Below, one piece after another: positions 22,571-33,656 of a stretch of 64,000 nucleotides of DNA. The position numbers were made by a program, and so were the translations under genes. The first letter of the stretch is position 1, and each line of letters starts with the position of its first letter. The notes under the pieces were generated by a model. That model was not told the DNA's origin. It searched no databases and was given only the letters and a program-made list of their open reading frames with translations. The stretch comes from Gremmenia infestans (Eukaryota > Ascomycota > Leotiomycetes > Helotiales > Hamatocanthoscyphaceae), in the NCBI GenBank assembly GCA_032629725.1, contig JAFEVB010000032.1, positions 868,001-932,000 on the forward strand. Direction: 5' to 3'.

Positions 22571-23844
22571 TCAGTGTAACTGGAACAACTTTGCGACCTC
22601 TTCTACCTTCGCGTTCAGATCTATCTTCACAACTGGGCTCCAGAATTGTCGGTATTCAGCCAATTCGGGATGTTGTAACTCTTTGCAGAGTACTACCGCA
22701 TCTTGCAAATGAGAGGGGCTTCGGGATCTCATCTCGAATCTAGCTTCTGCGCGTGTTAAAGAACGAAATTCCTCTTCCCTATGAAGCTGCTGCCTCTGTA
22801 ATCGTGTTATTATGTCACGGGCGTCCACGTATCCCATCACCCCAGCAAAGATTTCCTTCTCTTGCTTCAATTCTTTTACCACAACGGTCTCCAGCCAATC
22901 TTGTTCCAAGATATCCAAAGAAGGGTAAGTTCGGAGTTTGCATTCCTCTTCTTCCTCTTGTATGAATTCCTCAAGCTTGTAAATAAGCTCATGAAGTCTT
23001 GCCAGAGCCATGGCCTTTAGATAAGGCGAGGTAGCACTCCAACACGATGGTGAAGAGATAGGAAGGTACCGCAGTCCAGATTTCACATAGTCTATCCGAC
23101 GATGTGCTTGCTCAATGTATTGCTCCTTCTCTTCACCCACAAGTAACGGGCATTTGAGCATACTCTTGAAGAGAGTCTCCACCCCTTCTTGAACTCGACA
23201 TAGGTAAGCATATTCTGCCTCGAAGAAATCCAAAGACTTGATGAAATTGGCGCAGGATCCGATATTGACACGAAGATCGACCTCGTAACAACGAGTTTGG
23301 AAATACGTGGCCGGTGCGTAGGTGTACATGGCAGGATATGGAATCAACCGCTGCTCTGCAACCTCTTCTAGTCCGTTAGCATTTTATCCACACCTGCATG
23401 GTTCTGAAGAAGTTTGAAGGGAATATTACCAGAGATTGTCTCCACGGAGGGAGCCGTAGGTGGCCATGTTCCAAGAGTCTTTTGAAAGCGGCACCATTTA
23501 AGAGCGCCTTTGAACTCCGCTTTATAGTCGAGTTCCTCGCCACTTTCCAATTCTGGAGAACCTGTTGTAATGCTGCTTGGACGGGATGGAGATGGTAATG
23601 GGAGGCTGTGAGGTTGAGTAGGAATTTCCGTGTCTGTCGTGACCTTTTGCGTTTTGGACTTTGGCATGATGTATTGCCTACACTTCGATGTCGAGCGTGG
23701 GCTTATTGAACTCTGGGAGCCGTATGATTTCGAAGAATGGATCACTTGACTGTGTTCTTCGACGAGAGTGCTTCGTGAGGGATACTGCGAATTGGAGCTC
23801 TGAATACTGTGTGTGCGAACCGACTGGGAAGATGATTTGGACAT
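22571..23844 (-). CDS. Uncharacterised protein, two-exon model
   Basis: I do not recognise this gene. Two neighbouring ORFs join by a 62-nt intron: exon 1 is 23844-23430 and exon 2 is 23367-22571. The donor is GTAATA, the branch is a perfect GCTAAC, and the acceptor is CTAG. The phases agree and the product is 403 residues. A Met at 23667 is an alternative start that gives 344 residues without the Ser-rich N-terminus. The middle is Pro/Ser-rich and then acidic (ESGEELDYK). The C-terminal half is helical and Glu-rich, with a run EEEEE near a Cys-containing segment. An overlapping ORF in another frame (24094-23678) may be an upstream exon, but I could not find a convincing junction. Confidence 0.5.
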
Positions 23845-25834
23845 TGTCAGATAGTTCTGTGGGAAAAGATATAATCATCGTTAGCGGATTGTGATCTGGA
23901 CTGGCTAGAATATTTGGAGGTATTGGATCATAAATAAAAAGAAAACGTGTTGGTTCTTGGGTACTAAGAGCGGGAAGGCACGAAGGGTCCAAATTCTGCG
24001 ATCTGATAAACATGTCTTCGAGCTTAGAGGAACAAGAGGGAAAAGCGCAGGACCTAACAGATCTTTCTGACGTATTCGACACAGATGGCTGCAAGATATT
24101 GAGATTTATTGGGTGAAGTGTGGTGTAACCTGGAATTCACATCATGCCGCCCCCTTTTTGGTCGCTTTGGTGCAGCTCCACAGTTTCCAAATTCGTGTTT
24201 TAGAGACAAAATACATGCTCCATTTATCTAAATTAAACCCAATTCTGAGGTTTACAAACTGCAGAATAATGTAAGACACACGTAAATAGAGATAATTCTC
24301 GAAGAAGGAAGGGGCGACATGCTGAGGGACGGTATACGCTGAGAAAAGGAGATACCCTGAAAGTCGTCTCACTAAGATTACTGAACTACCAACGATCTGC
24401 TTTTCAAATGCAACAAATGCAACAACTCCCAACGAATTTACCGTATTGAGCGGCTAGAGAGAGAGGAAGAAAATGGCTCGAGCGGTAGCGTACTGAGCGG
24501 TGACAGTGAAAGTGTCCGTATAATAGCCCCGTCTCAGATATATACACGACTAAGCTATCCTCAATAACCTACCCAACTTCCTCCAAGTGCCTTCAAACCT
24601 TTTTGTCATCTCGCCCTTCATCGAGGCCTATCCGAAGTGACTCCCCACATGTCCATAAATAGTACCGTGGGACGTATGACTACATTCTAAATGAGAGAAA
24701 AAGAGTGTATTGACTAGTTTAGGGGCATAGCTAGACGCCGTCTGACTAGTGTCCCAAGTTATATGTTCTCTGTTCTTTGTCTCTCTAAGCCGATAATTGA
24801 AGAAGGAATATGGCTCCTTCTTAGTCCTGACCCTTACGCTACTACGCATGGCCTTCATCCACTTTGAGTCACCACAGTACTTTACCGAGCGTATCATTCT
24901 ACGGGTATGGAACCTAGCCAAAGCCATTTAAGCTTAATAAGACCTCTTAGATACACTCCATGTATCTGACAATAGATACAAAAACTAAAAATTTCCAAGA
25001 AGTTCTTACTTCGACCTCATCATTTTTGATCATTGCACGATGAAAATAGTCGCTGCGGGCATGTAGGACTTGTAATCTGTCAGTGACTCTCATCTGAAGG
25101 AACAAGTGGTAAGACCAGTTGTGAAACTTCATTAACAAGGAGTAAGAGTCAGAAAAAGAAAATTCTTAGTATCGGGATTTCAGGGGTTCGCTTTCTTTCC
25201 TGTCACACTTACAGCGACTGCTTTTAGATCAATGTTGCTATTGAAAAAATTGCATCCCACAGAATTGAATGAAGAATCTAGGATTTGATTGGTCTGTAGG
25301 CTCATGCGTACTTTTTCCAAGAGATATTATGAATTTATAGAATTTAAAAGACATAAGAATGCAAGCGTTAATTTCTCGCGAGTAATAAGCCCATACAAGT
25401 AGTTAGTCAGTAGTATCACAGCTGTGTATTTACCATTAGGTAGAAGATTTAGAGAGAAAACATTGATAGTAATGTGCGTGGTGCCTGCAAAGCTTTTAAG
25501 GAGGGGTCAAGGAGGGGTTCAGACTTCCTTTTCCGTACTATGGCATATATGACCATCAGCACCACTGGACGTTGCGCTGTTTGACTAGAAAACTTCAGTA
25601 ATTACAACAAATCACAAGAGAGAATAAAAAGAGGAGAATATAAATATCAATACAGTCTAAAGCCATGAAGTCTTCATGAAAGAACCCAAAGCCAGTCTCC
25701 GTTATCGCACCATCTTATCTCAACCCCTGCAAAAAAGTACCACCACACTGCCCCTCAATTGTGATTTGCAAGCTCTTTCATCTCAAATCAACAACCTCAC
25801 CTTCACCCCCACCTCTCACTCCACAACAATAACC
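23845..25834. other. Divergent intergenic region
   Basis: About 2 kb between the uncharacterised gene and CIA1, including the alternative ORF noted above (to 24094). Two minus-strand ORFs at 24628-24927 and 24947-25138 have no recognisable similarity and lie in different frames. The CIA1 frame opens at 25676, but the downstream Met fits better. No element termini were found. Confidence 0.45.
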
Positions 25835-27154
25835 ATGACCTCCACAACCAAACTCCGCATCCTCCCCCTCGCAGACTTCAAACCCGCCGCCTCCTCCCGC
25901 GCCTGGGTCTCAATACCAAACCCCAACAACCTCCCCCTCCTCGCAACCGCCACCTCCGACAAAACAGCCCGCGTCTACTCCCTCAAAAACTTCACGCTCC
26001 ACTCAACTCTCGAAGGCGGACACTCGCGCTCAGTCCGCAGCGTAGCGTGGAAGCCTGCTGCAGGCAGTAATGGCGTGCTGAGTATCGCGACGGGCAGTTT
26101 CGATGCCACGATGGGGATATGGCGGCGTTCGGAAGAAGAGGCGTCGGGCGGTGGAGTCGAGGTAGAGATTTCGGAACTGGGAGAGGAGAAGGATGATGAG
26201 GCTGATTGGGAGTTTGCGATTGTGCTCGAGGGACACGATTCCGAGGTTAAGAACGTGGCGTATTCGCCGTCGGGACAATGGCTTGCGAGCTGTTCGCGGG
26301 ATAAGAGCGTATGGATCTGGGAGGATATTGGGGAGGAGGGGGATGATGAGTTTGAGACGATTGCGGTGCTGCAGGAGCATGAGGCGGATGTTAAGTTTGT
26401 TTGTTGGAGGAAGGATGATGGGAATGGGGAGGTGCTTGCGAGTGCTAGTTATGATGAGACGATTCGGTTCTGGAAGGGGGATGATGAGGGGGAGTGGAGT
26501 CAGATTGCTCTGCTAAAGGGGCATGAGGGCATTGTTTGGTGTTTGGATTGGGAGCCGGAAGTCAGCATGAAGATGTTTGCTGTTGAGTCGGATTCAACGG
26601 ACGAGTATATACGACAGACTCCACGCCTTATATCGTCTTCCTCGGACTGTTCGATACGGATATGGTCACTTGCACCTGCGCCGCCTCCTCCGAATCGACC
26701 TTCTTACTTCAACACCGGTATTCCTTCTACAATGCGGCCTGGGCCTACCAACGAGACGTGGGAATGTACAGCTACGCTTCCAAAAGCCCACGACTTACCT
26801 ATATACTCGATTGGCTGGAGTAAAAAGAGTGGGAGAGTTGTATCTACAGGGGGTGATGGCAAGATAGTCATCTACGAAGAGACAAAGAAAGGACGGACCT
26901 CAGTAGGCGGAGAAATCGAACGGGAATGGGTAATAATTGGTTCGATAGAAGGAGCGCATGGTCCTTACGAGATAAACCATGTAGCATGGTGTACTCGTTT
27001 CGACGCTGGAAGGAAGGAAGAAGGCGAAGAGATGGTGATTTCTACAGGAGATGACGGTGCAGTCAGGGCGTGGGCTATCGAGGATATCGTAGAGAAAGGG
27101 GATGGAGCTGTAGATCCCGATGCTATGAACGGCGTCTTGATGGCTGTAAGATGA
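25835..27154 (+). CDS. CIA1: Cytosolic iron-sulfur assembly protein 1 (WD40)
   Basis: CIA1 is the WD40 scaffold of the CIA targeting complex, which hands Fe-S clusters to cytosolic and nuclear apoproteins with CIA2 and MMS19. The gene is intronless and gives 439 residues. I start at the Met at 25835 (MTSTTKLRILPLADF, good AACC context); an upstream in-frame Met at 25676 adds 53 low-quality residues. A seven-bladed propeller is visible: repeats carry signatures such as ATATSDKTARVYSL, ATGSFDATMGIWRR, ASCSRDKSVWIWED, ASASYDETIRFWKG, SSSSDCSIRIWSL and STGDDGAVRAWAI. An acidic insertion (about residues 95-125) between blades is usual in moulds. It converges with the FAD oxidoreductase gene. Confidence 0.93.
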   Translation: MTSTTKLRILPLADFKPAASSRAWVSIPNPNNLPLLATATSDKTARVYSLKNFTLHSTLEGGHSRSVRSVAWKPAAGSNGVLSIATGSFDATMGIWRRSEEEASGGGVEVEISELGEEKDDEADWEFAIVLEGHDSEVKNVAYSPSGQWLASCSRDKSVWIWEDIGEEGDDEFETIAVLQEHEADVKFVCWRKDDGNGEVLASASYDETIRFWKGDDEGEWSQIALLKGHEGIVWCLDWEPEVSMKMFAVESDSTDEYIRQTPRLISSSSDCSIRIWSLAPAPPPPNRPSYFNTGIPSTMRPGPTNETWECTATLPKAHDLPIYSIGWSKKSGRVVSTGGDGKIVIYEETKKGRTSVGGEIEREWVIIGSIEGAHGPYEINHVAWCTRFDAGRKEEGEEMVISTGDDGAVRAWAIEDIVEKGDGAVDPDAMNGVLMAVR

Positions 27155-27626
27155 TCATTGATTATGAAAAGTGGTGTATAGTATGGGTCATCTTTGGCAT
27201 AGCGAGGCGCACAGGTGACAGGGGTCATATATAGATCTGGAACTGGCCTAAAAGGGCGTCAAAGTACCAGGACCTCTCAACGGTATTTAGGAATATTATG
27301 AAACATTGGATATTTGATTGAGTTGAAGAGTTGCCCAGAGACGGCTCGGATTATTGATCAAGGGAGAATTGAAAACATGATCTTTAGATTGCAAGCATAT
27401 AATTGCAGTCTTAGCGTTTACGGAACGAATTCGTGTATAGCTATTGAGTGGACATTATAGCCGGGATCACTGAAAACGGGATTCAACTTTTCAATCTTAC
27501 CGGACATATTTAGACTGCAAGAAATACTTGCATTCTAAGTCTTTGTTAGCTCTCGTTTCAAATGCAATGAATGTCACATGCTTCTAAACATATACTTTTA
27601 CATTCATCTCCATTGACATTGTACTA
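27155..27626. other. Convergent intergenic region
   Basis: This is 472 bases between the ends of CIA1 (+) and the FAD oxidoreductase (-). Only 3' UTR sequence is expected; nothing else is seen. Confidence 0.5.
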
Positions 27627-29191
27627 CTACTCAAGTAATTGCTTGGTAAATACGCCTGCCGGGTCCCATTCTCTCTTAAGACTTTTCAAGCGAGCAAGCC
27701 TCTCAACCCCTCTATACCGCCTCTGAACCGGCCCAGCTCTGCCAGGCGGAAAATCTACAAAATCCGCCTCGTTATCCTTACTACGCATAATGGCGTAGGA
27801 TTTGCTGTTATACTCGTCGACCTTGTCTCGATTCTTGGCGTCGGTATGCCATATCAAGTTGTTCCTGAACGTGGGTATCAGCTTGTCAAGGAAGCAATAA
27901 ATACAGTACGGGAGTGGTAGCGTGCTTTACTTACTGGAAATATCGAATGTCCTGAAGGCTCATGGCTGATTCAAAGCCGGGCTTTTTGGCGGGCCTTGAA
28001 TCCCACTTGAAGTTGAACGATGTGTTGATTGCATCCGGACACTCAGCAACCAATTCCTTCCACAGCTCAATAGTCTTGAGAAAGGAATCTTGCTCGAAAC
28101 GGTGCAGGCCGATGATACCAAAACGTTTGAAGTCCCCCTTGGCGCCGAGTGCATCTTGGGCATCGTTTGCATTCTGAATCGGCACCGACGCTCCATTCGC
28201 TACAATGGGCTGAAGCTCGTACAAGGCCTTGTAAGCTTCCGGCGCCTGTTCCGGATCGCCCGTGTACTTGGTTGCGATAACGAGACAAGGGTTCCGCGCT
28301 GGCGGGGGTGCCATTATCATCATGAGACCAGCTGTTGCGTGGCGGTCGTCGTCCATCAGATTCTTCATGACAGACGTCACTTCCGGGGCACGGCTGAGGG
28401 GAAAGACAAAGGCGCCCGCCCAGATGGTACCTAGGTCGTTTCCGAGAGCATGGAGAGGATAGCACTTGATGACAAGCTCTGTGACGAGGCCGAGAAACTG
28501 TCCTGCGCCACGAAGGCCATAGAGGAGATCCGGATGTGTCTCGTCAGTCACGTTCACAAGCTCCCCTTTAGCGGTTATCAGATGCGCGGATAGAATTTGA
28601 TCGGCGCCAAAACCTGTGATGGAAGGTGTCAAAGATGCTCCACCGGCAAGGAAGTAAGGGATGGCTCCCACGGTATTGCCATTTCCTAAAGCTAGAAGCA
28701 AAAGAAGTCAGTTCTTGCTCCAACGACGAGATCAAAGGTGCGTACCGGTAAAGCAACCGGCCTCTGCAAGAGCTGTAGCTACATCTTTAGTGAGGATACT
28801 ACCCTTAAGCGTCGCCGTGCCAGAGGTTTTATCAACTTCTATTCCCTTGTACAGGCTCAAATCAATGATGATACCGTTACTACCAATAGTAGAGTATTCA
28901 CTATGGCCTCCGCTCTTCATCACGAAAGACACTGAAGATTTCGAAGCCCATTGCACCTGCACTATCCGTTAGCTAGTCTTGAGGACAATCGTTTGCCAAT
29001 TTTGTAGCACCTACAATCTTTCGGCAGTCATCTTCTGAGGTTGGAAGCACGATAGCTCCTGGGACCATGAGATCAATATCCGTCCATCGCTTCAGGTATT
29101 CGACGAACTTAGCATCGCTGGTGTCTGTCAGGATCTGGCAGCCTGGTGTTAAAACCGCCTTCAATTCTGGAAGCTGAGAGATCTTGGACAT
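27627..29191 (-). CDS. FAD-linked oxidoreductase (BBE-like/6-hydroxynicotine oxidase type)
   Basis: Four exons, 29191-29015, 28956-28746, 28691-27935 and 27864-27627, give 460 residues. Introns are 58, 54 and 70 nt, and each junction restores family sequence (CRKI-VQWASKSS; GCFT-ALGNGN; RYFQ-NNLIWHTD). The PCMH-type FAD-binding domain has MKSGGHSEYSTIGSNG, in which His77 is the usual site of covalent FAD attachment. The second covalent Cys of bicovalent members is replaced (GNTVG instead of C-x-x-VG). The C-terminal block RRYRGVERLARLKSLKREWDPAGVF is the BBE motif. There is no signal peptide, so a cytosolic enzyme is likely; most relatives are secreted or in secondary-metabolite clusters. The substrate is unknown and no cluster is evident. 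Confidence 0.88.
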
Positions 29192-29728
29192 TTTGCGGGT
29201 GCTCGGGCTTGTTAGGAGAGATAATTAGATGGAGGTGGTGATGGAAGTCACGGTACTATACCGATATAGTACGTACAATCTATACGTACGAGACGAGACT
29301 ATACTTCTGTAAGCACTAGTGAATATTAGCTTTGCCTTACAGCATCAGTTATTGATTGCATTGCCTACTTAAATCTTAGAACCAAACACTCTTGAAATTC
29401 CGCTTGCGTCTTTCTATAGATATTAATGCTATTTGAATAGGCTTCTCGGGCCGTTATTCGTAGACTTCGGGTATCGGATAAGCAACGGGTATCCGAGCCG
29501 AGTTGGTACACGGAATATACCACCTACCGTACAGTACCTTATTCTATGGGGTCCAGTTTCTAGCCCCACTTAGATTCTATTTTTGAAACCACCTAGATAA
29601 ATCCTAGGTATATACAGTAAGGTAATGCTGTACTAATTCTCTCAGGAGTCAGGCAGGCTTGTGTTTGCACCAAAAGCGGTATACACTATTTACGAGTAGT
29701 CCTACGAGTTTTAGCACGTATGACATAT
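29192..29728. other. Intergenic region upstream of the FAD oxidoreductase
   Basis: About 540 bases carry the promoter of the minus-strand FAD gene and the 3' UTR of the next gene. Short palindromic TACCTAGG- and TACGTA-like words are present; no gene is seen. Confidence 0.45.
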
Positions 29729-30858
29729 TCATTCCCTCCATCTTACACCCCACTCTCCCTTAGCAAAACTGCTCTCCACAACATTTCCCTGCATAACCGC
29801 TTCACACAGCCTCCGCTCTTCGCCCACTCCAATCAAAAAGCCAAACGCCACCCCTCTCCGAGCAGCACACCTGACGAGCTCCCTCTCATCCGCCTTCCGC
29901 TGACCTTCTCGTCGTTTAGCGAGCATATCATCCGTCTCCGAGATCCTTTCCTTGACCCCCTTTTCGCCGCCAATCCCGCCATTTACTTCGGAAACTCCTT
30001 GCGGTGGCCGGATGCGCGTTCCAGAGCGGATGGAAAGCCTTGCTACTACGTCTGCGTCGACAGAGATCTCAATGGGGGCACTGTTTGTGCTGATTGGTGC
30101 CCCGCCATCCTCTATATCTTCTCCGTCACTTGTCCGGTCCTCCTCATCCGTCTCTTCAGGCTCAGATTTCTTTTGACCTGCCACATGTACACCATCCGTG
30201 ATATCATCTCCTATGCGTCCAGGCTTATTACTCCCAGGACCTTCTTCTTCATCACTAACCATATCAACACTCCTCCACACCCCATCCTCCACCCCTCTCC
30301 TCGCTCGATTTTTCCTCCTGCCAAAGCGCTTCTCCGGATCCTTTCTATCCCCAAAAACCACACTCTCAACCTCGCTACATTGCACTAAAATCCTATTCTC
30401 CCCCTTTTTCTTCCTCTTCACCATTTTCGCAGAGGGTCCACCCTTATAAGGCGGTGTTTCCCTCTGCAGTGTGCTATTTTCTTCCGCAACAGCCAGTTCC
30501 CCATTTAGTAGTGATGCAAAAGTATCTTCGATTCTCCGTTGCAGACCTTTATCGACGCGGGCTCCACGACAACGAGCAGAGCAGTATTTTGCTGGGGTTG
30601 CTGAACTAGACGCAGCTTGTTTTTTGCGGTCGCCTAGTAGGAATGTCAGATGATTGCTTGCTTGCTTGTATTTGAAATGAAAGTATGTATGTAATAATGT
30701 ATTTTTGTTTATTCTAATTGAACGAACAAGCACGACCTACCTATCACACGGCCACATGACTTGCAATATTGGACTTTGTCGCCACCGGGCAGTAGGTAAT
30801 AGGGGGGTGGTGTTGCCTGGGATTTCGATGGACGAGACCATGAGTCCATCCACGACAT
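29729..30858 (-). CDS. Uncharacterised fungal protein with N-terminal Cys motif
   Basis: Exon 1 (30858-30741) encodes MSWMDSWSRPSKSQATPPPY and more; exon 2 is 30633-29729. The 107-nt intron (GTAGGT to CTAG) splits a Gly codon. The product is 340 residues. Residues about 32-36 give CKSC, and after the splice comes KYCSARCRG, so a C-x2-C and C-x3-C pair could bind one zinc. The rest is highly charged and predicted disordered, with an acidic middle (SDEEEG, EETDEEDRT) and basic runs that look like nuclear signals (KMVKRKKKG, RFGRRKNRARR). I recognise the N-terminal block as conserved in moulds but know no function. A nuclear, nucleic-acid-linked role is only inference. Confidence 0.75.
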
Positions 30859-32356
30859 TTTGGAGGTCTTGAGAATATGTTTATGGTCTTTGGTATTCGA
30901 AGGTTGTTTGAAACCTATTATTGAGTGTTAGGTTGGGAATTGAGTCACGAGTCAACTACGTCATAGTTGTGCAATTACACCCCCAGGCTCAGAAAGCATG
31001 ACTGACCACGACGTAGATTCAGCAGATGCCTGAATACAAATTGAGAAGAATCGAAACTTTTGGTAGTTGTTAATCGATGGCCGAGGTTGAACATTTACGG
31101 AGTAGTATTGATTACAAGGAAAGAAACCCCCCTGGCCCTTCCCCGCTCTCTTTGTACGCCTACTCCCCTGTAGTCGCTAAAAGACCCAATGAGCAGGTAA
31201 TAAAAGCCCCCACTATATTAGATTTTGCTAGGATATTTTACTACTGGTATATATTGACCACTGCATGACCTCAGTCGATCTCACTAAACTTAAATGAGAA
31301 ATATTTATCGAGGCAGTTTCCTACGGCTAGGATATATATGAACCTTCTCATCCCGGCATTTTCAATGATCAGAAGGACTCTTACCTACCTACCTACCTAG
31401 TAATCTAGCTTAGGTAGGAAGCTTTCACCAGCCCAGCCGGCAGTTGGCAAGTAAGCCTATCCCGGTATTGCTTTTCACGCGGTGTATATATATATAAAAC
31501 GAAGTATTTTCCACCAAGTACTATACCTTTATATCTATCACTCATAGACAAACAACAGAAATCCGTTTCTTTTTTTTGTGGATTATCGGATCGTCCTTCT
31601 TACGGCTGAGACCATCCATCCATTCATCCCGTTCCGTGCGAACCCAAAAACGCCACCCATGGAACGTCCCGGTGCGACGCGCAACAAAAGCCCTCTTTTT
31701 CATTTCCCTTTTCCTGTTTTTGATACGCGCCTCTCAACGCGATTCATGAATCGCATTAATTGCGGGATGCTGTATGGATGGGATGGCACTCGGAATGGGA
31801 TGCTCCCGGTAAGCGGGTGGAATGTTCCGTTGCGATGTGCAACAGAAGTTGTAGAATAGCATAAGGGGAGTATATACCTAGGTAGGGAAGTACCGGTATA
31901 GGATATATTGTTTTGGTGTCTTGAGTGGGTAGGGGATGCAGGTGAGAAATGTATAAAGGGAGGGATGGCAAGGAGTACCCTTCAGCCTTTCGTTTTCATT
32001 TGTTGCCTAGAAGGGGAACTGCAAACTTGATCATGTCAATCGGGTTTGTCCCTTTTTATAATGGCCTATACTGGGTGCGATTTGGACTTGGGTTATCAGC
32101 TTTAAGTGGAGTGAATTCTACAGATATGCTGCCTGCTCTTACCCAGACCATTGAGGATAAGCAGATCTGAGGATAAGTGCCAGCTTGAACAAACTGGCTG
32201 TACTTCACTCCCGCCGCGAAATTCGCAGCGCAGCTAAAAATCTTGTTTTTATTTGAATCGAGCGGGGTACGATAGCTATCAACCGATGCTCCTTTGTATC
32301 ATATAGTGCCCTTCTCTTAACTCATAATCGACCTCCTACATGCATCTCGCAAGCCC
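30859..32356. other. Intergenic region
   Basis: About 1.5 kb with no supported gene. It contains a TACGGAGTA word at 31096, a CTAC tetranucleotide run at about 31384-31400, an alternating TA run near 31484-31497, and a diverged 30-bp repeat pair listed separately. Confidence 0.5.
31661..31848. repeat. Diverged 30-bp direct repeat pair
   Basis: Copies at 31661-31690 and 31819-31848 share 24 of 30 positions (shared core GCAACA near the right end). Four of the six differences are C in the first copy and T in the second. The intervening 128 bp are unique. This may be a relic of a duplicated element. Confidence 0.45.
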
Positions 32357-33337
32357 TCACAAAATACCTGGAATAATCGCCTTCCTCCCCGCAACCTTCT
32401 CCTTCCCAAATCTCTCCACATACCACTGCTTCCCCTGCACAGCCCTCGGCAGCATCGTCGCAATCTCATTCAGCAGAAAGTTCCTGGCCGGCACACACGC
32501 ACTTCCCCCCATAATCCAGAACCCAGCCCACTCAATCCACTCACACAGATAATGCGGATACAGAATATACTCAAACCCGCCATTCCGCGGAATCATATAC
32601 ACCTTGTCGACCCCCTTCCCTTCCCCCTCGCCCTTCTCCCCCGCTCTCTGCTCGGCGTTCCTCTTCGCCGCCCTGCGGATCTCACGCAGTTCGTCATCAT
32701 GCCAGATGTTGGCCAAGAAGCCCAAAGCCCATATCATCATGCCGAGCTCCATGCGACCCCCGGCTACGTAGTCGGATTTGAAATTCGCCCATGCTGCGCG
32801 GGATGTGGGACCGTGGCCGCCGAGGTAGCCGCCGATGCTGAGGCCGTTGGTTACCTGGAAGATGATGGCGGAGAACCAAACGACGGGGTGGATGGGGGAT
32901 AATGAGGGGGCGAGAAAGGGGCAGAGGATGGCGCGGTAGAGGTAGTGGATTACCTGTTTTCGGATCAGTGAATGTATCTTCATCTCAAGCAGGAGGCGTA
33001 CAAAGAGACCACCCATAGCTTTATTCTCCCATGGTAATCCTAACAATCCGAGTTGGTCGGGCAGGGTATACATGATGTAGAGCACGATCAGAAACCCAGG
33101 CACCTCCATCGTAAGCCATGCGATCTTCCCCGGAATGTTGAATCTGCTGCTTGTAGACGTCTTGCCCATGCCATACCATGAAATCGACCATTGGATGAGT
33201 GTGAGCTGTACGTATATTAGCATCTCATTATGGTGAGGGTTTGGATTTGTACGTACGATTGGGAAGAATTGGAACAAGTAAACAACCCATTCCCAATGTT
33301 CGCGTGAAGGCGGCATCCAATTTTCTATGAGAGCCAT
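32357..33337 (-). CDS. Steroid 5-alpha-reductase-like membrane enzyme
   Basis: Three exons, 33337-33257, 33205-33002 and 32953-32357, give 293 residues. Both introns (51 and 48 nt) are multiples of three and contain no stop, so an unspliced reading would silently add 33 residues. Splice signals are clear (GTACGT to TACAG, and GTACGC to AACAG), and the joined sequence QFFPI-LTLIQWSISWYGMGKTS matches the family better. Several membrane segments are visible. The C-terminal signature IPRNGGFEYILYPHYLCEWIEW is typical of the 3-oxo-5-alpha-steroid 4-dehydrogenase fold, which reduces a C=C bond with NADPH in the ER. Relatives act on steroids, polyprenols or enoyl-CoA; the substrate is undecided. It is divergent from the NMNAT-like gene. 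Confidence 0.88.
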   Translation of the reverse strand: MALIENWMPPSREHWEWVVYLFQFFPIVRTNPNPHHNEMLIYVQLTLIQWSISWYGMGKTSTSSRFNIPGKIAWLTMEVPGFLIVLYIMYTLPDQLGLLGLPWENKAMGGLFVRLLLEMKIHSLIRKQVIHYLYRAILCPFLAPSLSPIHPVVWFSAIIFQVTNGLSIGGYLGGHGPTSRAAWANFKSDYVAGGRMELGMMIWALGFLANIWHDDELREIRRAAKRNAEQRAGEKGEGEGKGVDKVYMIPRNGGFEYILYPHYLCEWIEWAGFWIMGGSACVPARNFLLNEIATMLPRAVQGKQWYVERFGKEKVAGRKAIIPGIL

Positions 33338-33656
33338 ATTTTTATGGTGCGATTGTAGAAGGTGGGCAAGGAAGGAAGGAGGACATCTCGTTGGGTGTTT
33401 TGGAGAGTCAATATAGTAACGTCACTATTTAAGATACCCATGACGCTGTCAGCCTTGCATATTCAGCCTCGTCTTATCTCATCTCAAACCAGGTCTCTTA
33501 TCAACCACTATCCAACTCACCTCACCTCACTCTCTTTTCGACTTGACTTAATCGAACCCTCAGCTCAAATGCCTTCAACCTTTTTAAATACCCCATAGAC
33601 CAGCAATGACAACCAGCTCCCCTCCTCGTTCTTTTTCTCCTCCAACAACCTCAACC
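33338..33656. promoter_or_regulatory. Shared divergent promoter region
   Basis: Only 319 bases separate the start codons of the steroid-reductase-like gene (-) and the nucleotidyltransferase gene (+). The region must hold both promoters. It is pyrimidine-rich on the plus strand near 33500-33560 with CTCACCTCACCTCACTCTC, a likely start-site region for the plus gene. No defined operator was recognised. Confidence 0.5.

Noticed and set aside
23678..24094. 138-codon ORF overlapping exon 1 of the uncharacterised gene in another frame
   Set aside because: It might be an upstream exon, but no splice pair joined it in phase to the downstream coding sequence.
24628..25138. Two minus-strand ORFs that might be a transposon or gene relic
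   Set aside because: Different frames, no recognisable domain, and no junction linking them.
30471..30653. Plus-strand ORFs opposite the Cys-motif protein gene
   Set aside because: Antisense shadows of a well-supported minus-strand exon.
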